A stretch of 64,000 nucleotides of DNA from the NCBI RefSeq assembly GCF_013364275.1, contig NZ_CP054932.1, positions 6,634,001-6,698,000 on the forward strand, in the 5' to 3' direction. This DNA comes from Actinomadura sp. NAK00032 (GTDB lineage: Bacteria > Actinomycetota > Actinomycetes > Streptosporangiales > Streptosporangiaceae). This document shows positions 40,013 through 49,968 of this stretch, one piece after another. The translations under genes and the position numbers were made by a program. The notes below the pieces were generated by a model. That model was given only the letters and a program-made list of their open reading frames with translations, was not told where the DNA came from and searched no databases. Every line of letters begins with the position of its first letter. Position 1 is the stretch's first letter.

Positions 40013-40699
40013 ATGACGGACTCAGCGCTACCACCCGTCGTCGACACCGCGACCTGGCAACGCCACCTCGACGAGCTGCGCGCTCGCGAGAAGGCCGCGA
40101 CCCGCGAGCTCGACGCGATCGCCGCCCAGCGCCGCCGGATGCCGATGGTCGAGATGCCCGAGTACACCCTGGAAGGCGAGAAGGGCCCGGTGAGCCTGGC
40201 CGATATCTTCGAGGGCAGGTCCCAGCTGATCGTCTACAACCACATGTGGTTCCCCGGCGAGACCTGGCAGTGCCCGGGCTGCACCGGTTTCACCTCGCAG
40301 TTCACCCGCCTGGAGTTCCTGGACGCCTACGACGCCAGGTTCGTCATCGTCACCCAGGGCCCCATCAACGACGCCCTCGCTTACAAACACCGCACCGGCA
40401 ACCAGATGACCTGGTACTCCACCGCCGACAGCCCCTTCGGCACCGACGTCGGCGCCCCACCCGGCGGCGGCTTCGCCGTCAACGTCTTCCTCCGCGACGG
40501 CGACACCGTCTACCGCACCTGGCACACCAACGGCCGAGGCACCGAGCAGCTGAGCCACACCTTCGCCCTGATCGACATCCTCCCGTACGGGCGCCAGGAG
40601 GAATGGCAGGACTCCCCCGAAGGCTGGCCGCAGTCCCCCACCTACAGCCGCTGGCCCGGCTCCGAAACAATAGCCGCCACCTACGGCCCACCCGCCTGA
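40013..40699 (+). CDS. DUF899 thioredoxin-like protein
   Basis: 228 residues; ATG with GGAGG upstream. The N-terminus LDELRAREKAATRELDAIAAQRRRMPM and the core YNHMWFPGETWQCPGCTGF are typical of DUF899, a thioredoxin-fold family that retains a CPGC motif. The later DVFLRDGD-type strand and the W-rich end (SPTYSRWPG) also match. A redox role is implied by CxxC; the substrate is unknown. Confidence 0.9.
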   Translation: MTDSALPPVVDTATWQRHLDELRAREKAATRELDAIAAQRRRMPMVEMPEYTLEGEKGPVSLADIFEGRSQLIVYNHMWFPGETWQCPGCTGFTSQFTRLEFLDAYDARFVIVTQGPINDALAYKHRTGNQMTWYSTADSPFGTDVGAPPGGGFAVNVFLRDGDTVYRTWHTNGRGTEQLSHTFALIDILPYGRQEEWQDSPEGWPQSPTYSRWPGSETIAATYGPPA

Positions 40700-40764
40700 C
40701 GGCGTTACTCGCCGATGTACCGAGGTAGTGATGAACTGCGGGCACGCAGTCGGAGGCGAACCGG

Positions 40765-41025
40765 GTGGCGGACGAGAAGAGCACGGGCACATGCATCGCC
40801 TGCAAACGAGCCTTCGAGTTCGACCCCCGGAACGTCCCGACGATCCTCATCGACCCGGAAACCGGCATGCCACCGGGCCTGACGGTGCTGGGCTCACTAC
40901 GCCAGGCAACCCCAGAAGCCGTCGCCAGATCCACCGACGAGCCGGTCTGCCCCCAATGCGTCACCAAGACACAGCAATACCAGGCAGAGACGGACTCCAC
41001 CCCCAAGTGGGGCACCTGGCCGTAG
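40765..41025 (+). CDS. Small zinc-ribbon-like hypothetical protein
   Basis: 86 residues with a GTG start and GGAGG upstream. CIACKR near the N-terminus and CPQC near residue 67 form a likely four-Cys zinc site. The middle (DPETGMPPGLTVLGSLRQ) looks loop-like. No family is recognised. It is the last gene before a lower-GC stretch with mobile-element remains. Confidence 0.6.
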   Translation: MADEKSTGTCIACKRAFEFDPRNVPTILIDPETGMPPGLTVLGSLRQATPEAVARSTDEPVCPQCVTKTQQYQAETDSTPKWGTWP

Positions 41026-41456
41026 AACGCTCAAGGACCACCCCGAAAAGGGTTCGCGCGGCCGATCCAGTCGGGCTTGCCTTGGCCCCTCAACTTGGCC
41101 TGGCCGCAGATTAGGTCCTTGCTCTCAGACAAGGCCACCCTCGTACAAAACCAGGGAGACTGGGCGCCCTACAGTGCTGGATGCCCCCGAGATCGGCCGC
41201 GCACACGCAGCGTATTAACCACCTACGACATTCCAACGCCACGAGAACAGGTCTTTCCACGCGGGGACGAACGGTCTCGAACCACCGACTCCTCGTTCAC
41301 AAGGCGCCGTGATCACCCGCCGAGCAACGCCGACCAGGGCTTCGACCGCCCGTCCGAGGCGACGCGTCCTCTCGCACCGCACACCGCTCCCGCCGACCGG
41401 ATCCGGAGCGCACGGCCAGAGGCACTCCTGTCTGCCAAGTGTTCTAGGCTCGCGGC
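41026..41456. other. Lower-GC intergenic stretch
   Basis: 431 bp with visibly lower GC than the surroundings and without an ORF of coding character. It contains the degenerate tRNA-Val-like copy described separately and otherwise nothing recognisable. It is likely residue of an integrated element. Confidence 0.5.
41264..41333 (-). pseudogene. Degenerate tRNA-Val-like copy (possible old attachment site)
   Basis: On the plus strand CTCGAACCACCGACTCCTCG aligns with TTCGAACCGCCGACTCCTCG of the intact tRNA-Val 1.3 kb to the right. Similarity continues weakly through the anticodon arm and D-arm (GTGATCACCC..GAGC against GTGCTCTACCCCTGAGC). Stems no longer pair, so it is not a functional tRNA. A tRNA copy beyond a decayed integrase is what an old site-specific integration would leave. 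Confidence 0.55.
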
Positions 41457-41678
41457 ATGCCGAGACCACCAGAGCCGACTGATCCCGAACGGGAGGCGCA
41501 CCTGGGCCGGGTGGCCGTATGGCTGAGTCCGGAGGATCTGGAGTGGTTGGCGGCTCGCTGCGTGTGCACCGATGCCACCCCCGATGAGGAGCGCCGTCGG
41601 TGCGCTCGCATTCGCTTCCGCGCCCATACCGCACTTCATAAGGCGGGCGCCACGCGCGACAACTCCCCCAGCCAATGA
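41457..41678 (+). CDS. Small hypothetical protein
   Basis: 73 residues, ATG start. Starts MPRPPEPTDPERE, then RVAVWLSPEDLEWLAARCVC and a basic helix (EERRRCARIRFRAHTALHKAG). Two neighbouring Cys are present but no full zinc motif. No known domain; possibly part of the element remnant. Weak support beyond length and codon character. Confidence 0.4.
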   Translation: MPRPPEPTDPEREAHLGRVAVWLSPEDLEWLAARCVCTDATPDEERRRCARIRFRAHTALHKAGATRDNSPSQ

Positions 41679-41956
41679 CAAATGGCGCGGCGCGCCCATG
41701 GCGGACGGCAGTCGGGAAACACAGGCACCCCCTTAGCCCTAGACGACCGTCACGGACACGCCTCGTGCTTCCCGGAGCCGGAGTGCCCCCGCTGGAGGCG
41801 TTCATTTCGGGGTCTTGCCGGGTCGCCTCCTCCTACCCGGCTACTGGCTGAGCGTTAGGCCGAGACCGGAGGGAGGGTGGGGTCACGGGATTCTGCCTGC
41901 TCCGGGACGTATCCGGGAGAGGTTCCGTACCCACCCTCCTTGAGCCGCGGACCCGT

Positions 41957-42509
41957 ATGGGTGCTCAGACCGGTCTCCACTGGGGGTCAGAGTACTGGGG
42001 CGGCGGCGCGGCCCCTGTGACCGTCGGCGACTGGCGGACGGTGCGGTGTCGGCAGTATGCGCGGCCACCACTTGACCTCTACGCCGAAACGGTCACCGTT
42101 CGGCAAGCGCAGGTCGAGTTGGACACCGGTGAACTGATCATCGGGCCGCCCAAGTCACGGGCCGGCCTCCGCACCGTGGCACTCCCCCGAGCGATCATCC
42201 CGGACCTGCGGCGACATCTCGGCAACTTCACCGGGGCCGAGGATGGCGCGCTGATCTTCACGGGCAAGCGCGGGGGGCCTCCTGCGGCGGGCGAACTTCC
42301 GGCGCGCTACCAAGTGGGGCGAGACCGCGACCAAGCTCGGTGTGCCGAACCTGCACTTTCACGACCTCCCCCACATCGGGAACACGTTCGCGGCCGAGTC
42401 CGGCGCGACGCTCCGCGACCTCATGGAGCGGATGGGCCATGACAGCGGCCGGGCCGCGATGATCTACCAGCACCGGACGGCGGCCAGGTCGCTCACGCTC
42501 GGCGGCTAA
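41957..42509 (+). pseudogene. Tyrosine-recombinase (phage-type integrase) fragment, inactivated
   Basis: C-terminal catalytic-domain remnant. One frame gives AETVTVRQAQVELDTGELII, PPKSRAGLRTVALPRAII and GALIFTGKRGGP, typical of actinophage/ICE integrases. Near 42276-42282 the reading shifts, and the next frame gives RRANFRRATKWGET, VPNLHFHDLPHIGNTF, LMERMGHDSGRAAMIYQHRT and a stop. The HxxR motif reads HDLP (Arg lost) and the expected TGLRWGE reads TGLHWGSE (first Arg lost); the nucleophile Tyr of IYQHRT remains. Frameshift, missing N-terminus and two lost Arg make it a pseudogene. It lies 50 bp from an intact tRNA-Val, the usual integrase neighbour. Confidence 0.85.
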
Positions 42510-42516
42510 TGGCACG

Positions 42517-42550
42517 AAGACCCTGTTCCCATGATCGGGAACAGGGTCTT
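42517..42550. terminator. Hairpin terminator between integrase relic and tRNA
   Basis: Perfect 14-bp stem (42517-42530 with 42537-42550), loop ATGATC, followed on the plus strand by TTTTCG. It sits directly past the 3' end of the leftward tRNA gene and may end that transcript or the old integrase message. Confidence 0.85.
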
Positions 42551-42555
42551 TTCGC

Positions 42556-42630
42556 TGGTGGGCGCGGACGGTTTCGAACCGCCGACTCCTCGCTTGTAAG
42601 GCGAGTGCTCTACCCCTGAGCTACGCGCCC
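42556..42630 (-). tRNA. tRNA-Val (UAC), CCA encoded
   Basis: 75-nt gene read leftward. Acceptor GGGCGCG pairs with CGCGCCC, followed by discriminator A and an encoded CCA. D-arm GCTCAGGGGTAGAGC; anticodon arm CTCGC-CTTACAA-GCGAG, giving anticodon TAC (Val); T-arm GGCGG-TTCGAAA-CCGTC. All arms pair. It is the presumed integration target for the decayed element to its left. Confidence 0.97.
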
Positions 42631-42687
42631 GTGTTGCCGGGAAAGCGTACCCGGTTCGTGGGGGGGATCGCGAAACGGTATCCGGGG

Positions 42688-43854
42688 TCAGGAGGGTGGG
42701 GTGAGGCGGGTCAGGGCTGTGGCCAGGTGGTCGGTGGCGGTTTTCGGGGAGGCGGGGGGCAGGCTGCCTGTGAGGGTCAGGGCCAGGCGCATGAGGGTGG
42801 GGTACGAGAGGCCGTGGCGGGTTGCCAGGCGCATGAGGTGGGGGTTGTCCAGGGCGCGGGTGAAGGCTCGGGCCATGGTGAAGGGGCGGCCGTTGGCGTG
42901 GCGGATGGCGGAGGGGTAGGTCTGGAGGGTTCGGTCGGGGGAGGTTGTTCGGTGGGCCTTGATGATGGTTTCGGCGGCTATGCGGCCTGCTTCCAGGGAG
43001 TACGCGATGCCTTCGCCGCTGAACGGGTTGACCATGCCGCCGGAGTCGCCGGCCAGGAGGAGGCCGGGGAGGTAGTGGGGGCGGCGGGTGTAGCCCATGG
43101 GAAGGGCCGCGCCGCGTAGGGGGCCTGTGGCGTTGGTGTCGGTGAAGCCCCAGGCGGCGGGGAGGCGGTCCAGCCAGCGGGTCAGCAGGCGGTGGTAGTC
43201 GGGGTGTCGGGTGCGGAGGAGCGCCACGCCCACGTTGCAGGTGCCGTCGCCCATGCCGAAGACCCAGCCGTAGCCGGCGGGGGCCAGGTCCAGCCAGATC
43301 TCCAGGTGGGCGTCTTCGTGGCGGGGGCTGCGGAAGTAGCGGCGGCCCGCGATGCCGATGGGGCGGTCGCGGCGGGGGTGCAGGCCCAGGGCCACGGAGA
43401 GGCGGGAGGAGGCGCCGTCTGCGGCTATGACCAGGCGGGCTTTGTGGGTGGCGGTTGAGGTGCGGACGCCGGTTATACGGTTCTGGTCTTCGAGGGGGGC
43501 GGTGACCCTGGTGTTCTCCTGGAGGGTCGCGCCGGCGGCCACGGCGTTGCGGGCCAGGAGCTCGTCCAGGTCGGTGCGGGTGCGGGTCAGGCCGTGGCCG
43601 GACGGCCAGGGGATCTCCAAGGTGCGGCCCGAGGCGATCAGGCGGACGCCCTCGGTGCGGTACCAGGAGGAGAGGTCCAGGTCCAGGGCGCGGAGCTCGT
43701 CGACGGCGCGGGGGGTCAGGCCGTCGCCGCAGACCTTTTCGCGAGGGAAGGACGTCTTCTCCAGGATCAGGACGTCCAGGCCGGCCTTGGCGAGGTGGTA
43801 GGCGGCGGAGGTTCCGGCTGGGCCGGCTCCGACCACGATGACATCGCGCATCAC
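42688..43854 (-). CDS. Geranylgeranyl-reductase-family FAD oxidoreductase
   Basis: 388 residues, FAD monooxygenase fold. GAGPAGTSAAYHLAKAGLDVLILEK is the Rossmann FAD site near the N-terminus (GxGxxG, acidic end); the family-specific PREKVCGDGLTPRAV follows; AADGASSRLS and LAGDSGGMVNPFSGEGI are the second and third FAD motifs. Enzymes of this group saturate isoprenoid chains (archaeal/plant GGR, menaquinone side-chain reductase MenJ). Saturating a menaquinone isoprene is the most likely actinobacterial role. The start overlaps the preceding hydrolase stop (GTGATG), so it is the last gene of a coupled operon. Confidence 0.88.
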   Translation of the reverse strand: MMRDVIVVGAGPAGTSAAYHLAKAGLDVLILEKTSFPREKVCGDGLTPRAVDELRALDLDLSSWYRTEGVRLIASGRTLEIPWPSGHGLTRTRTDLDELLARNAVAAGATLQENTRVTAPLEDQNRITGVRTSTATHKARLVIAADGASSRLSVALGLHPRRDRPIGIAGRRYFRSPRHEDAHLEIWLDLAPAGYGWVFGMGDGTCNVGVALLRTRHPDYHRLLTRWLDRLPAAWGFTDTNATGPLRGAALPMGYTRRPHYLPGLLLAGDSGGMVNPFSGEGIAYSLEAGRIAAETIIKAHRTTSPDRTLQTYPSAIRHANGRPFTMARAFTRALDNPHLMRLATRHGLSYPTLMRLALTLTGSLPPASPKTATDHLATALTRLTPPS

Positions 43855-44486
43855 AGGTGTCGATTGAACCAGTCAGCGGCCTGGGTGGTGACCTCTTCCA
43901 GGGCTCCGGGCTCCTCGAAGAGGTGGGTCGCGCCGGACACGATGTGGATTTCGGAGTTCTCGAGGCTTTCGTGCGCCTGCTCGTTCAGCTTGATGACCTC
44001 CGGGTCCCGGCCGCCGACGATCAGCAGGACGGGCGGCCGGACGCGGGGCAGGGACGGGCCGGCGAGGTCGGGGCGGCCGCCGCGGGAGACGACCGCGCCG
44101 ATGCGGGGGCGGGCCGCCGCGGCGGCGAGGGCGGCGGCGGCGCCGGTGCTGGCGCCGAACAGGCCGATGGGGAGGCCGGCGGTGTGCGGGGCCGATTCCA
44201 GGCCCTCGGTGAGCCGGTCGATCGCGCCGATGAGGCGGAGGGTCAGCAGCTCGATGTCGAAGCGGAGCGCGGCGGTGACGCGGTCGACCTCGTCCTCGTG
44301 CCGGGTGAGCAGGTCGATGAGGAGGGTGCCGAGGCCCGCGGCGTTGAGGCCGTCGGCGACGGCGCGGTTGCGGGGGCTGAGCCGGGAGCTGCCGCTGCCG
44401 TGCGCGAACAGGACGACGCCGGTGGCGCCGTCCGGGATCCACAGGTCGCCGTCGAGTTCGGCGTCCCGCAGCTTCAGCGTGATCAC
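43851..44486 (-). CDS. Dienelactone-hydrolase-like alpha/beta hydrolase
   Basis: 211 residues, GTG start overlapping the CBS-protein stop by 4 nt. FAHGSGSSRLSPRNRAVAD (oxyanion region), GLFGASTGAAAALAAA (Ser nucleophile), VGGRDPEVIKLN (Asp) and SGATHLFEEPGAL (His) form a full triad. This small hydrolase type often stands beside phosphoribosyltransferase or CBS genes in mycobacterial stress loci. Substrate unknown; cytoplasmic. Confidence 0.88.
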   Translation of the reverse strand: MITLKLRDAELDGDLWIPDGATGVVLFAHGSGSSRLSPRNRAVADGLNAAGLGTLLIDLLTRHEDEVDRVTAALRFDIELLTLRLIGAIDRLTEGLESAPHTAGLPIGLFGASTGAAAALAAAAARPRIGAVVSRGGRPDLAGPSLPRVRPPVLLIVGGRDPEVIKLNEQAHESLENSEIHIVSGATHLFEEPGALEEVTTQAADWFNRHL

Positions 44487-44902
44487 GTGTTCGGCGGTTC
44501 GGCGCTGATGTCGGCGAGGGCCGAGTGCTCGTCCCGCTGGACGGCGAGGTCCCCGATGGACACCATGCCGATCGGCCGGTCACCGTCCACGACGGGGATC
44601 CGCCGGACGGCGTGGTCGCGCATCAGCCGCACGGCCGCGTCGGCGTCCTCGCCGGGGGCGACCGTGATCAGGTTCGTGCTGCAGATGTCGGCGACGCGCG
44701 TGCCGGACATGTCGCGCTGCGCGGCGACGGCGCGGATCACGATGTCGCGGTCGGTGACCAGGCCGCGCAGCCGCCCCTCGTGGACGACGAGGACGTCGCC
44801 TATCCCGTGCCGGCGCATGAGATCCCCGACCTCGGTCAGGGACGTGTCCGGGGGCACCGCCACGGGCACCGGCGTCATCACCTCGTTCACCTTCTGGGCC
44901 AT
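44483..44902 (-). CDS. Two-CBS-domain protein
   Basis: 139 residues made only of a CBS pair: VNEVMTPVPVAVPPDTSLTEVGDLM...VTDRDIVIR and VADICSTNLITVAPGEDADAAVRLM...VVDGDRPIGMVSIGDLA. ATG with GGGAGG upstream. Stand-alone CBS pairs bind adenine nucleotides and work as energy sensors; mycobacterial Hrp1 is the same kind and is hypoxia-induced. First gene of the operon with the hydrolase and the reductase, so the operon may answer to low energy or oxygen. Confidence 0.92.
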   Translation of the reverse strand: MAQKVNEVMTPVPVAVPPDTSLTEVGDLMRRHGIGDVLVVHEGRLRGLVTDRDIVIRAVAAQRDMSGTRVADICSTNLITVAPGEDADAAVRLMRDHAVRRIPVVDGDRPIGMVSIGDLAVQRDEHSALADISAEPPNT

Positions 44903-44955
44903 GAGCGAACCTCCCCTCTCGGGCGCTCGCCTACCCAGCGGCGGACGGGATATGT

Positions 44956-45864
44956 CTAGCCGGCGGAGTCGGGCCCGTCCTGCTCGGCGAGGAACCGCTC
45001 GAACTGGGCGCCGAGCTCGTCGGCGGTGGGCATGTCCTGCGACTCGGCGAGGAGGCTGTCGCGTTCGGCGGCGCCGGCGAACGCGTCGTACTGCTGCTCC
45101 AGGGCCCGGACGACCTTCTCGACCTCGTCGTTGCCGTCGACCTGCTCGGCGATGTCGGCGTCGGTGGCGGCGGCCGCGTCGCGGAGCCGGTCGGCGGGCA
45201 GCTCCAGGCCGGTGCTGGAGACGATGGCCTCCAGCGCGGCGACGGCGGCGGCCGGGTAGGCGGACTGGGCCAGGTAGTGCGGGACGTGCACGGCGAACCC
45301 GACGGCGTCGTGGCCGCCCTCGCCGAGCCGCAGCTCCAGCAGGCCGGCGGCGCTGCCGGGCACCTGGACCTTGTCGAACCAGGAGTTGCGGGTGACCAGC
45401 TCGGGGCGGGTGGCGTGCGCGGTGGTACCGACCGGGCGGGTGTGCGGGACGCCCATCGGGATGCCGTGGAAACCGACGACGAGGCCGACGCCGAGCTTCT
45501 TCACCAGGTGCACGACGGACGAGGTGAAGCCCTCCCAGAGCCGGTCGGGCTCGGGCCCCGACAGCATCAGGAAGGGGCTCCCGGCCTCGTCGTGCAGCAG
45601 CCGGACGACCAGCTCGGGCGCGTCGTAGGAGGCCCAGTGGTCCCGGTCGAAGGTCATCGGCGGCCGGCGGGCCCGGTAGTCGATCAGCGAGTCGACGTCG
45701 AAGCGGGCGATGACGCGGTGCTCGAGGGTTTCCAGGAGGTGCTCGCGCACGAGCTGCCCGGTGGATCCGGCGTCCACGAAGCCGTCGAGGCTGTGCAGCA
45801 GCACCGGACCCGTCATCTCCGGCAGGTCGGCGTCAAGCTCGTACAGATCCTCTGGGTTAAGCAA
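44956..45864 (-). CDS. PAC2-family (proteasome-assembly-chaperone-like) protein
   Basis: About 302 residues from a TTG with GGGGGAG just upstream (LLNPEDLYELD matches family N-termini); an ATG at 45900 is an alternative. Core motifs: LLHSLDGFVDAGSTGQLVREHLLE, ARFDVDSLIDYRARRP, LSGPEPDRLWEGF, GFHGIPMGVPHTRP and VPHYLAQSAYPAA. PAC2 proteins are conserved in proteasome-bearing actinobacteria, but a direct role in assembly is unproven. The tail (about 250-302) is acidic and helical. It reads with the cbbLSX genes and lies 79 bp beyond cbbX. Confidence 0.9.
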   Translation of the reverse strand: MLNPEDLYELDADLPEMTGPVLLHSLDGFVDAGSTGQLVREHLLETLEHRVIARFDVDSLIDYRARRPPMTFDRDHWASYDAPELVVRLLHDEAGSPFLMLSGPEPDRLWEGFTSSVVHLVKKLGVGLVVGFHGIPMGVPHTRPVGTTAHATRPELVTRNSWFDKVQVPGSAAGLLELRLGEGGHDAVGFAVHVPHYLAQSAYPAAAVAALEAIVSSTGLELPADRLRDAAAATDADIAEQVDGNDEVEKVVRALEQQYDAFAGAAERDSLLAESQDMPTADELGAQFERFLAEQDGPDSAG

Positions 45865-45943
45865 CTTCTCCCCCACCTCTACATGTCTTAGGGCCAACAT
45901 TAGGACATGCGGAGGCTCATCCCCGGTTCGGGCGTGACACGGG

Positions 45944-46924
45944 TCACCGAAAGACGCGGCTGGCCTTGAAGTCTTCCGGGTGGAGGGTGGTGAGGTCGTC
46001 GCGCCCGATTTCGCCGCTTCGCCCGAGGAGGCGGTTGGCGTGCCGGAGCCGGGCCCGTTCGATGGCGTTCCGGACGGACCGGGCGTTGGCGAAGCGCGGC
46101 TGCTCGCGGCGCCGGGCCAGGTAGTCGCGGAAGACCGGCTCGGTCTCGGGGGCCAGCGCGTAGCCCTCGCGCTCGGTCATCAGGTGGCCGATGGCCTCCA
46201 GTTCTCCCAGCTCGTAGTCGGGGAAGTCGATGTGGTGGGCGATGCGGGAGCTCATGCCGGGGTTGGACGCGAAGAAGGAGTCCATGCGGTCCTTGTAGCC
46301 GGCGAGCACGACGACGAGGTCGTCCCGCTGGTTCTCCATGACCTGGAGGAGGATCTCGATGGCCTCCTGGCCGTAGTCGCGCTCGTTCTCGGCCCGGTAC
46401 AGGTAGTACGCCTCGTCGATGAACAGCACACCGCCCATCGCCCGCTTCAGGACCTCCTTGGTCTTGGGCGCGGTGTGCCCGACGTACTGGCCGACCAGGT
46501 CGTCGCGGGTGACGGAGACGAGGTGGCCGCGGCGGACGTAGCCGAGGCGGTGCAGCAGTTCGGCGAGCCGGACGGCGACGGAGGTCTTGCCCGTCCCGGG
46601 GCTGCCGGTGAAGCACATGTGCAGGTTGGGGCGCCCGGAGTCGATGCCGAACCGGGCCCGGACGCGGTCGACGAGCAGCAGCGCCGCGATCTCCCGGATG
46701 CGGGTCTTGACCGGGGCGAGGCCGACGAGTTCGGCGTCGAGAGCGTCCAGGACGGAGTCGACCTGCGAGTCGGCGCGCTCCTTGGCGAGGTCGACGCGGG
46801 CGTCCGGCGGCAGCGGCTCGGGAGCATGCGGCTCGGGAGGGGGCGGCTCCCCGGTGGCGGGAGCTTGGGAAGGGTCCACCGGGGAGCCGCCGTGGCGCAT
46901 CCCGAAGCCGGGGCGTTCGCTCAA
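45944..46924 (-). CDS. cbbX: Red-type Rubisco activase CbbX (AAA+)
   Basis: About 326 residues. The TTG overlaps the cbbS stop (TTGA), the likely coupled start; an ATG at 46900 is the alternative. N-terminal 45 residues are Pro/Glu-rich. The AAA+ module has Walker [12 protein letters not shown] (about 110), Walker [11 protein letters not shown] (about 166), [21 protein letters not shown] pore-loop region and sensor-1/second-region [31 protein letters not shown] carries the arginine finger. CbbX remodels inhibited form IC/ID Rubisco by pulling on the large-subunit C-terminus. Third gene of cbbLSX. Confidence 0.95.
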   Translation of the reverse strand: MSERPGFGMRHGGSPVDPSQAPATGEPPPPEPHAPEPLPPDARVDLAKERADSQVDSVLDALDAELVGLAPVKTRIREIAALLLVDRVRARFGIDSGRPNLHMCFTGSPGTGKTSVAVRLAELLHRLGYVRRGHLVSVTRDDLVGQYVGHTAPKTKEVLKRAMGGVLFIDEAYYLYRAENERDYGQEAIEILLQVMENQRDDLVVVLAGYKDRMDSFFASNPGMSSRIAHHIDFPDYELGELEAIGHLMTEREGYALAPETEPVFRDYLARRREQPRFANARSVRNAIERARLRHANRLLGRSGEIGRDDLTTLHPEDFKASRVFR

Positions 46925-47369
46925 CGCCCCGCCCCGTCGCGCTCGCCATCGGGCCCGTAGCGGTCGCCCTCGGGCCGGTCGAGGGCGTAGGGGTGCAGCG
47001 CGTACTGGACGCGCCGGTCGGACGCCTCCGTCCGGTCCAGCCGGAAGCCGGGCTCCTCGGCGGGACGCTGCACGATGAACTGGACCGCGGTGGTCTGCCG
47101 CCCGTAGCGCGCGTCGTAGGCGTTCAGCCTGATGTAGTGGTTCGGGTACGCCCTGCGGCACTCGTTGACCTCGTACAGGACGCCGGCGGGGTCGGTGAGG
47201 TCGAACATCGGCAGGCCCCACATCTCCCAGTAGGAGTTGCGCGGGTGCGGGTCGTCGGTGAACTCGACCGAGCAGGGCCAGCCCTGGCCGAGGGCGTAGC
47301 CGATCTGCGCCGCGATGTCGGCGTCGGTGAGGTCGGGCAGGTACGAGAAGGTGCCTTGGGTGATCCGCA

Positions 47370-47370
<1 letters not shown>
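46921..47370 (-). CDS. cbbS: Ribulose-bisphosphate carboxylase small subunit (red type)
   Basis: 149 residues. [16 protein letters not shown] and [21 protein letters not shown] are the signature N-terminus of form IC/ID small subunits; [12 protein letters not shown] and [19 protein letters not shown] follow, and the C-terminal beta-hairpin extension of red-type enzymes is present ([14 protein letters not shown]). The ATG overlaps the cbbL stop (TGATG), and the stop overlaps the cbbX start. It caps the L8 core and supports assembly. Confidence 0.96.
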
Positions 47371-48827
<1,457 letters not shown>

Positions 48828-48944
48828 TCAGCCGGGACGCGGCGCGCCGCCCCGGTGAAGGACGGCATGTCCAGGGGACGTGGGGCGGTGCGCCGCGTCC
48901 CGGTCCACGTGGAACCGTGACGCTTCGCAGCTTGACCGCCCGAC

Positions 48945-48995
48945 ACTTGCAATGTCCATCAAGTGTTCTACGGTGACCATCAAGCATTTACTTGA
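48945..48995. promoter_or_regulatory. Putative CbbR operators in the cbbL/cbbR spacer
   Basis: Two dyads in the 250-bp spacer: ACTTG-N10-CAAGT (48945-48949/48960-48964) and TCAAG-CATTTA-CTTGA (48980-48984/48991-48995). They share TCAAG/CTTGA arms, lie in the only AT-richer patch, and sit where LysR-type T-N11-A sites are expected for a divergent cbb operon. Binding is inferred. Confidence 0.6.
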
Positions 48996-49053
48996 ACGAG
49001 CACGTCCGAGGGGACGTCCCCGGGCGGGCTTCGCCAGAGTCAGGAGGCCGGGC

Positions 49054-49968
49054 GTGACGGAGGCGCGGCTGCGGAGCCTCGTCGCGGTCGCCGACACCGG
49101 GTCGGTGCGGGCGGCGGCGCGGCGGCTGTACGTGACCGAGTCGGCGGTGTCGGCGGCGGTCGCCGCACTCACCCGCGATCTCGGCGTGCCGCTCGTCCGG
49201 AAGGAGGGCCGGGGCGTGCGGCTGACGCCCGCCGGGGCCGTCTACGCCGGGTACGCGCGGCAGGTGCTCGGGCTGCTGGAGGAGGGCCGGGCGGCGGCGC
49301 GCGGCGCGGCCGATCCGGGGCGGGGGCCGCTGCGGCTGGCGGCGGTGACGACGGCCGCCGACGAGCTGCTGCCCGGCCTGCTCGCCTCGTTCCGGGCGCG
49401 CTGGCCGGACGTGGAGCTGGCGCTGGAGGTGGGGTCGCGCCGCCAGGTGTGGAGCAGCCTCGCCGCGCACGAGGCCGATCTGGTGCTGGCGGGCCGCCCG
49501 CCGGCCGAGGCGGCGGCGACGGTGCTGGCCAGGCGCCCGAACGAGCTGGTCGTGGTCGGCGCGCCGGACATCGCCGCCGGGTTCGCGCTGGCCCGCACGC
49601 CCTGGGTGATGCGGGAGCCCGGCTCGGGGACGCGGGCGACGGCGGAGGCCTACCTGGCCGAGCGCGAGGTGGCGCCGCCGCGGCTGGTGCTCGGCTCGAA
49701 CGGCGCGGTCATCGCGGGCGCGGCGGCCGGGCTGGGGGTCGCGCTGGTGTCGCGGGACGCGGTCGGCGCCGAGCTGGAGGCCGGCCGCCTGGCGGTGGTC
49801 GGCGCGCCGGGGATGCCGCTCGACCGGCCCTGGCACGCCGTCGCGGGCGCGCCGCCGACGCCGACGACGCTGCTGTTCGTCCGGCACCTGCTGGACGCGC
49901 CCGGCTGGCGGCCCGCCGGCCCCGCTAGGGCAGGGCCCACAGCGGCACCGACAGCAGGCACAGGCTGA
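49054..49968 (+). CDS. cbbR: LysR-type regulator of the cbb operon (CbbR)
   Basis: 304 residues; GTG with AGGAGG upstream. N-terminal winged helix (VTEARLRSLVAVADTGSVRAAARRLYVTESAVSAAVAALTRD-like, shown by its recognition helix), then a periplasmic-binding-type sensor with PLRLAAVTTAADELLPGLL and VMREPGSGTRATAEAYL. LysR placement divergent from cbbL is the hallmark of CbbR, which senses RuBP or NADPH. Its last 44 bp overlap a leftward small membrane-protein ORF. Confidence 0.9.
   Translation: MTEARLRSLVAVADTGSVRAAARRLYVTESAVSAAVAALTRDLGVPLVRKEGRGVRLTPAGAVYAGYARQVLGLLEEGRAAARGAADPGRGPLRLAAVTTAADELLPGLLASFRARWPDVELALEVGSRRQVWSSLAAHEADLVLAGRPPAEAAATVLARRPNELVVVGAPDIAAGFALARTPWVMREPGSGTRATAEAYLAEREVAPPRLVLGSNGAVIAGAAAGLGVALVSRDAVGAELEAGRLAVVGAPGMPLDRPWHAVAGAPPTPTTLLFVRHLLDAPGWRPAGPARAGPTAAPTAGTG

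Noticed and set aside
41077-41526. 149-residue rightward frame in the low-GC stretch
   Set aside because: No coding character; it crosses the tRNA-like copy and overlaps the small gene.
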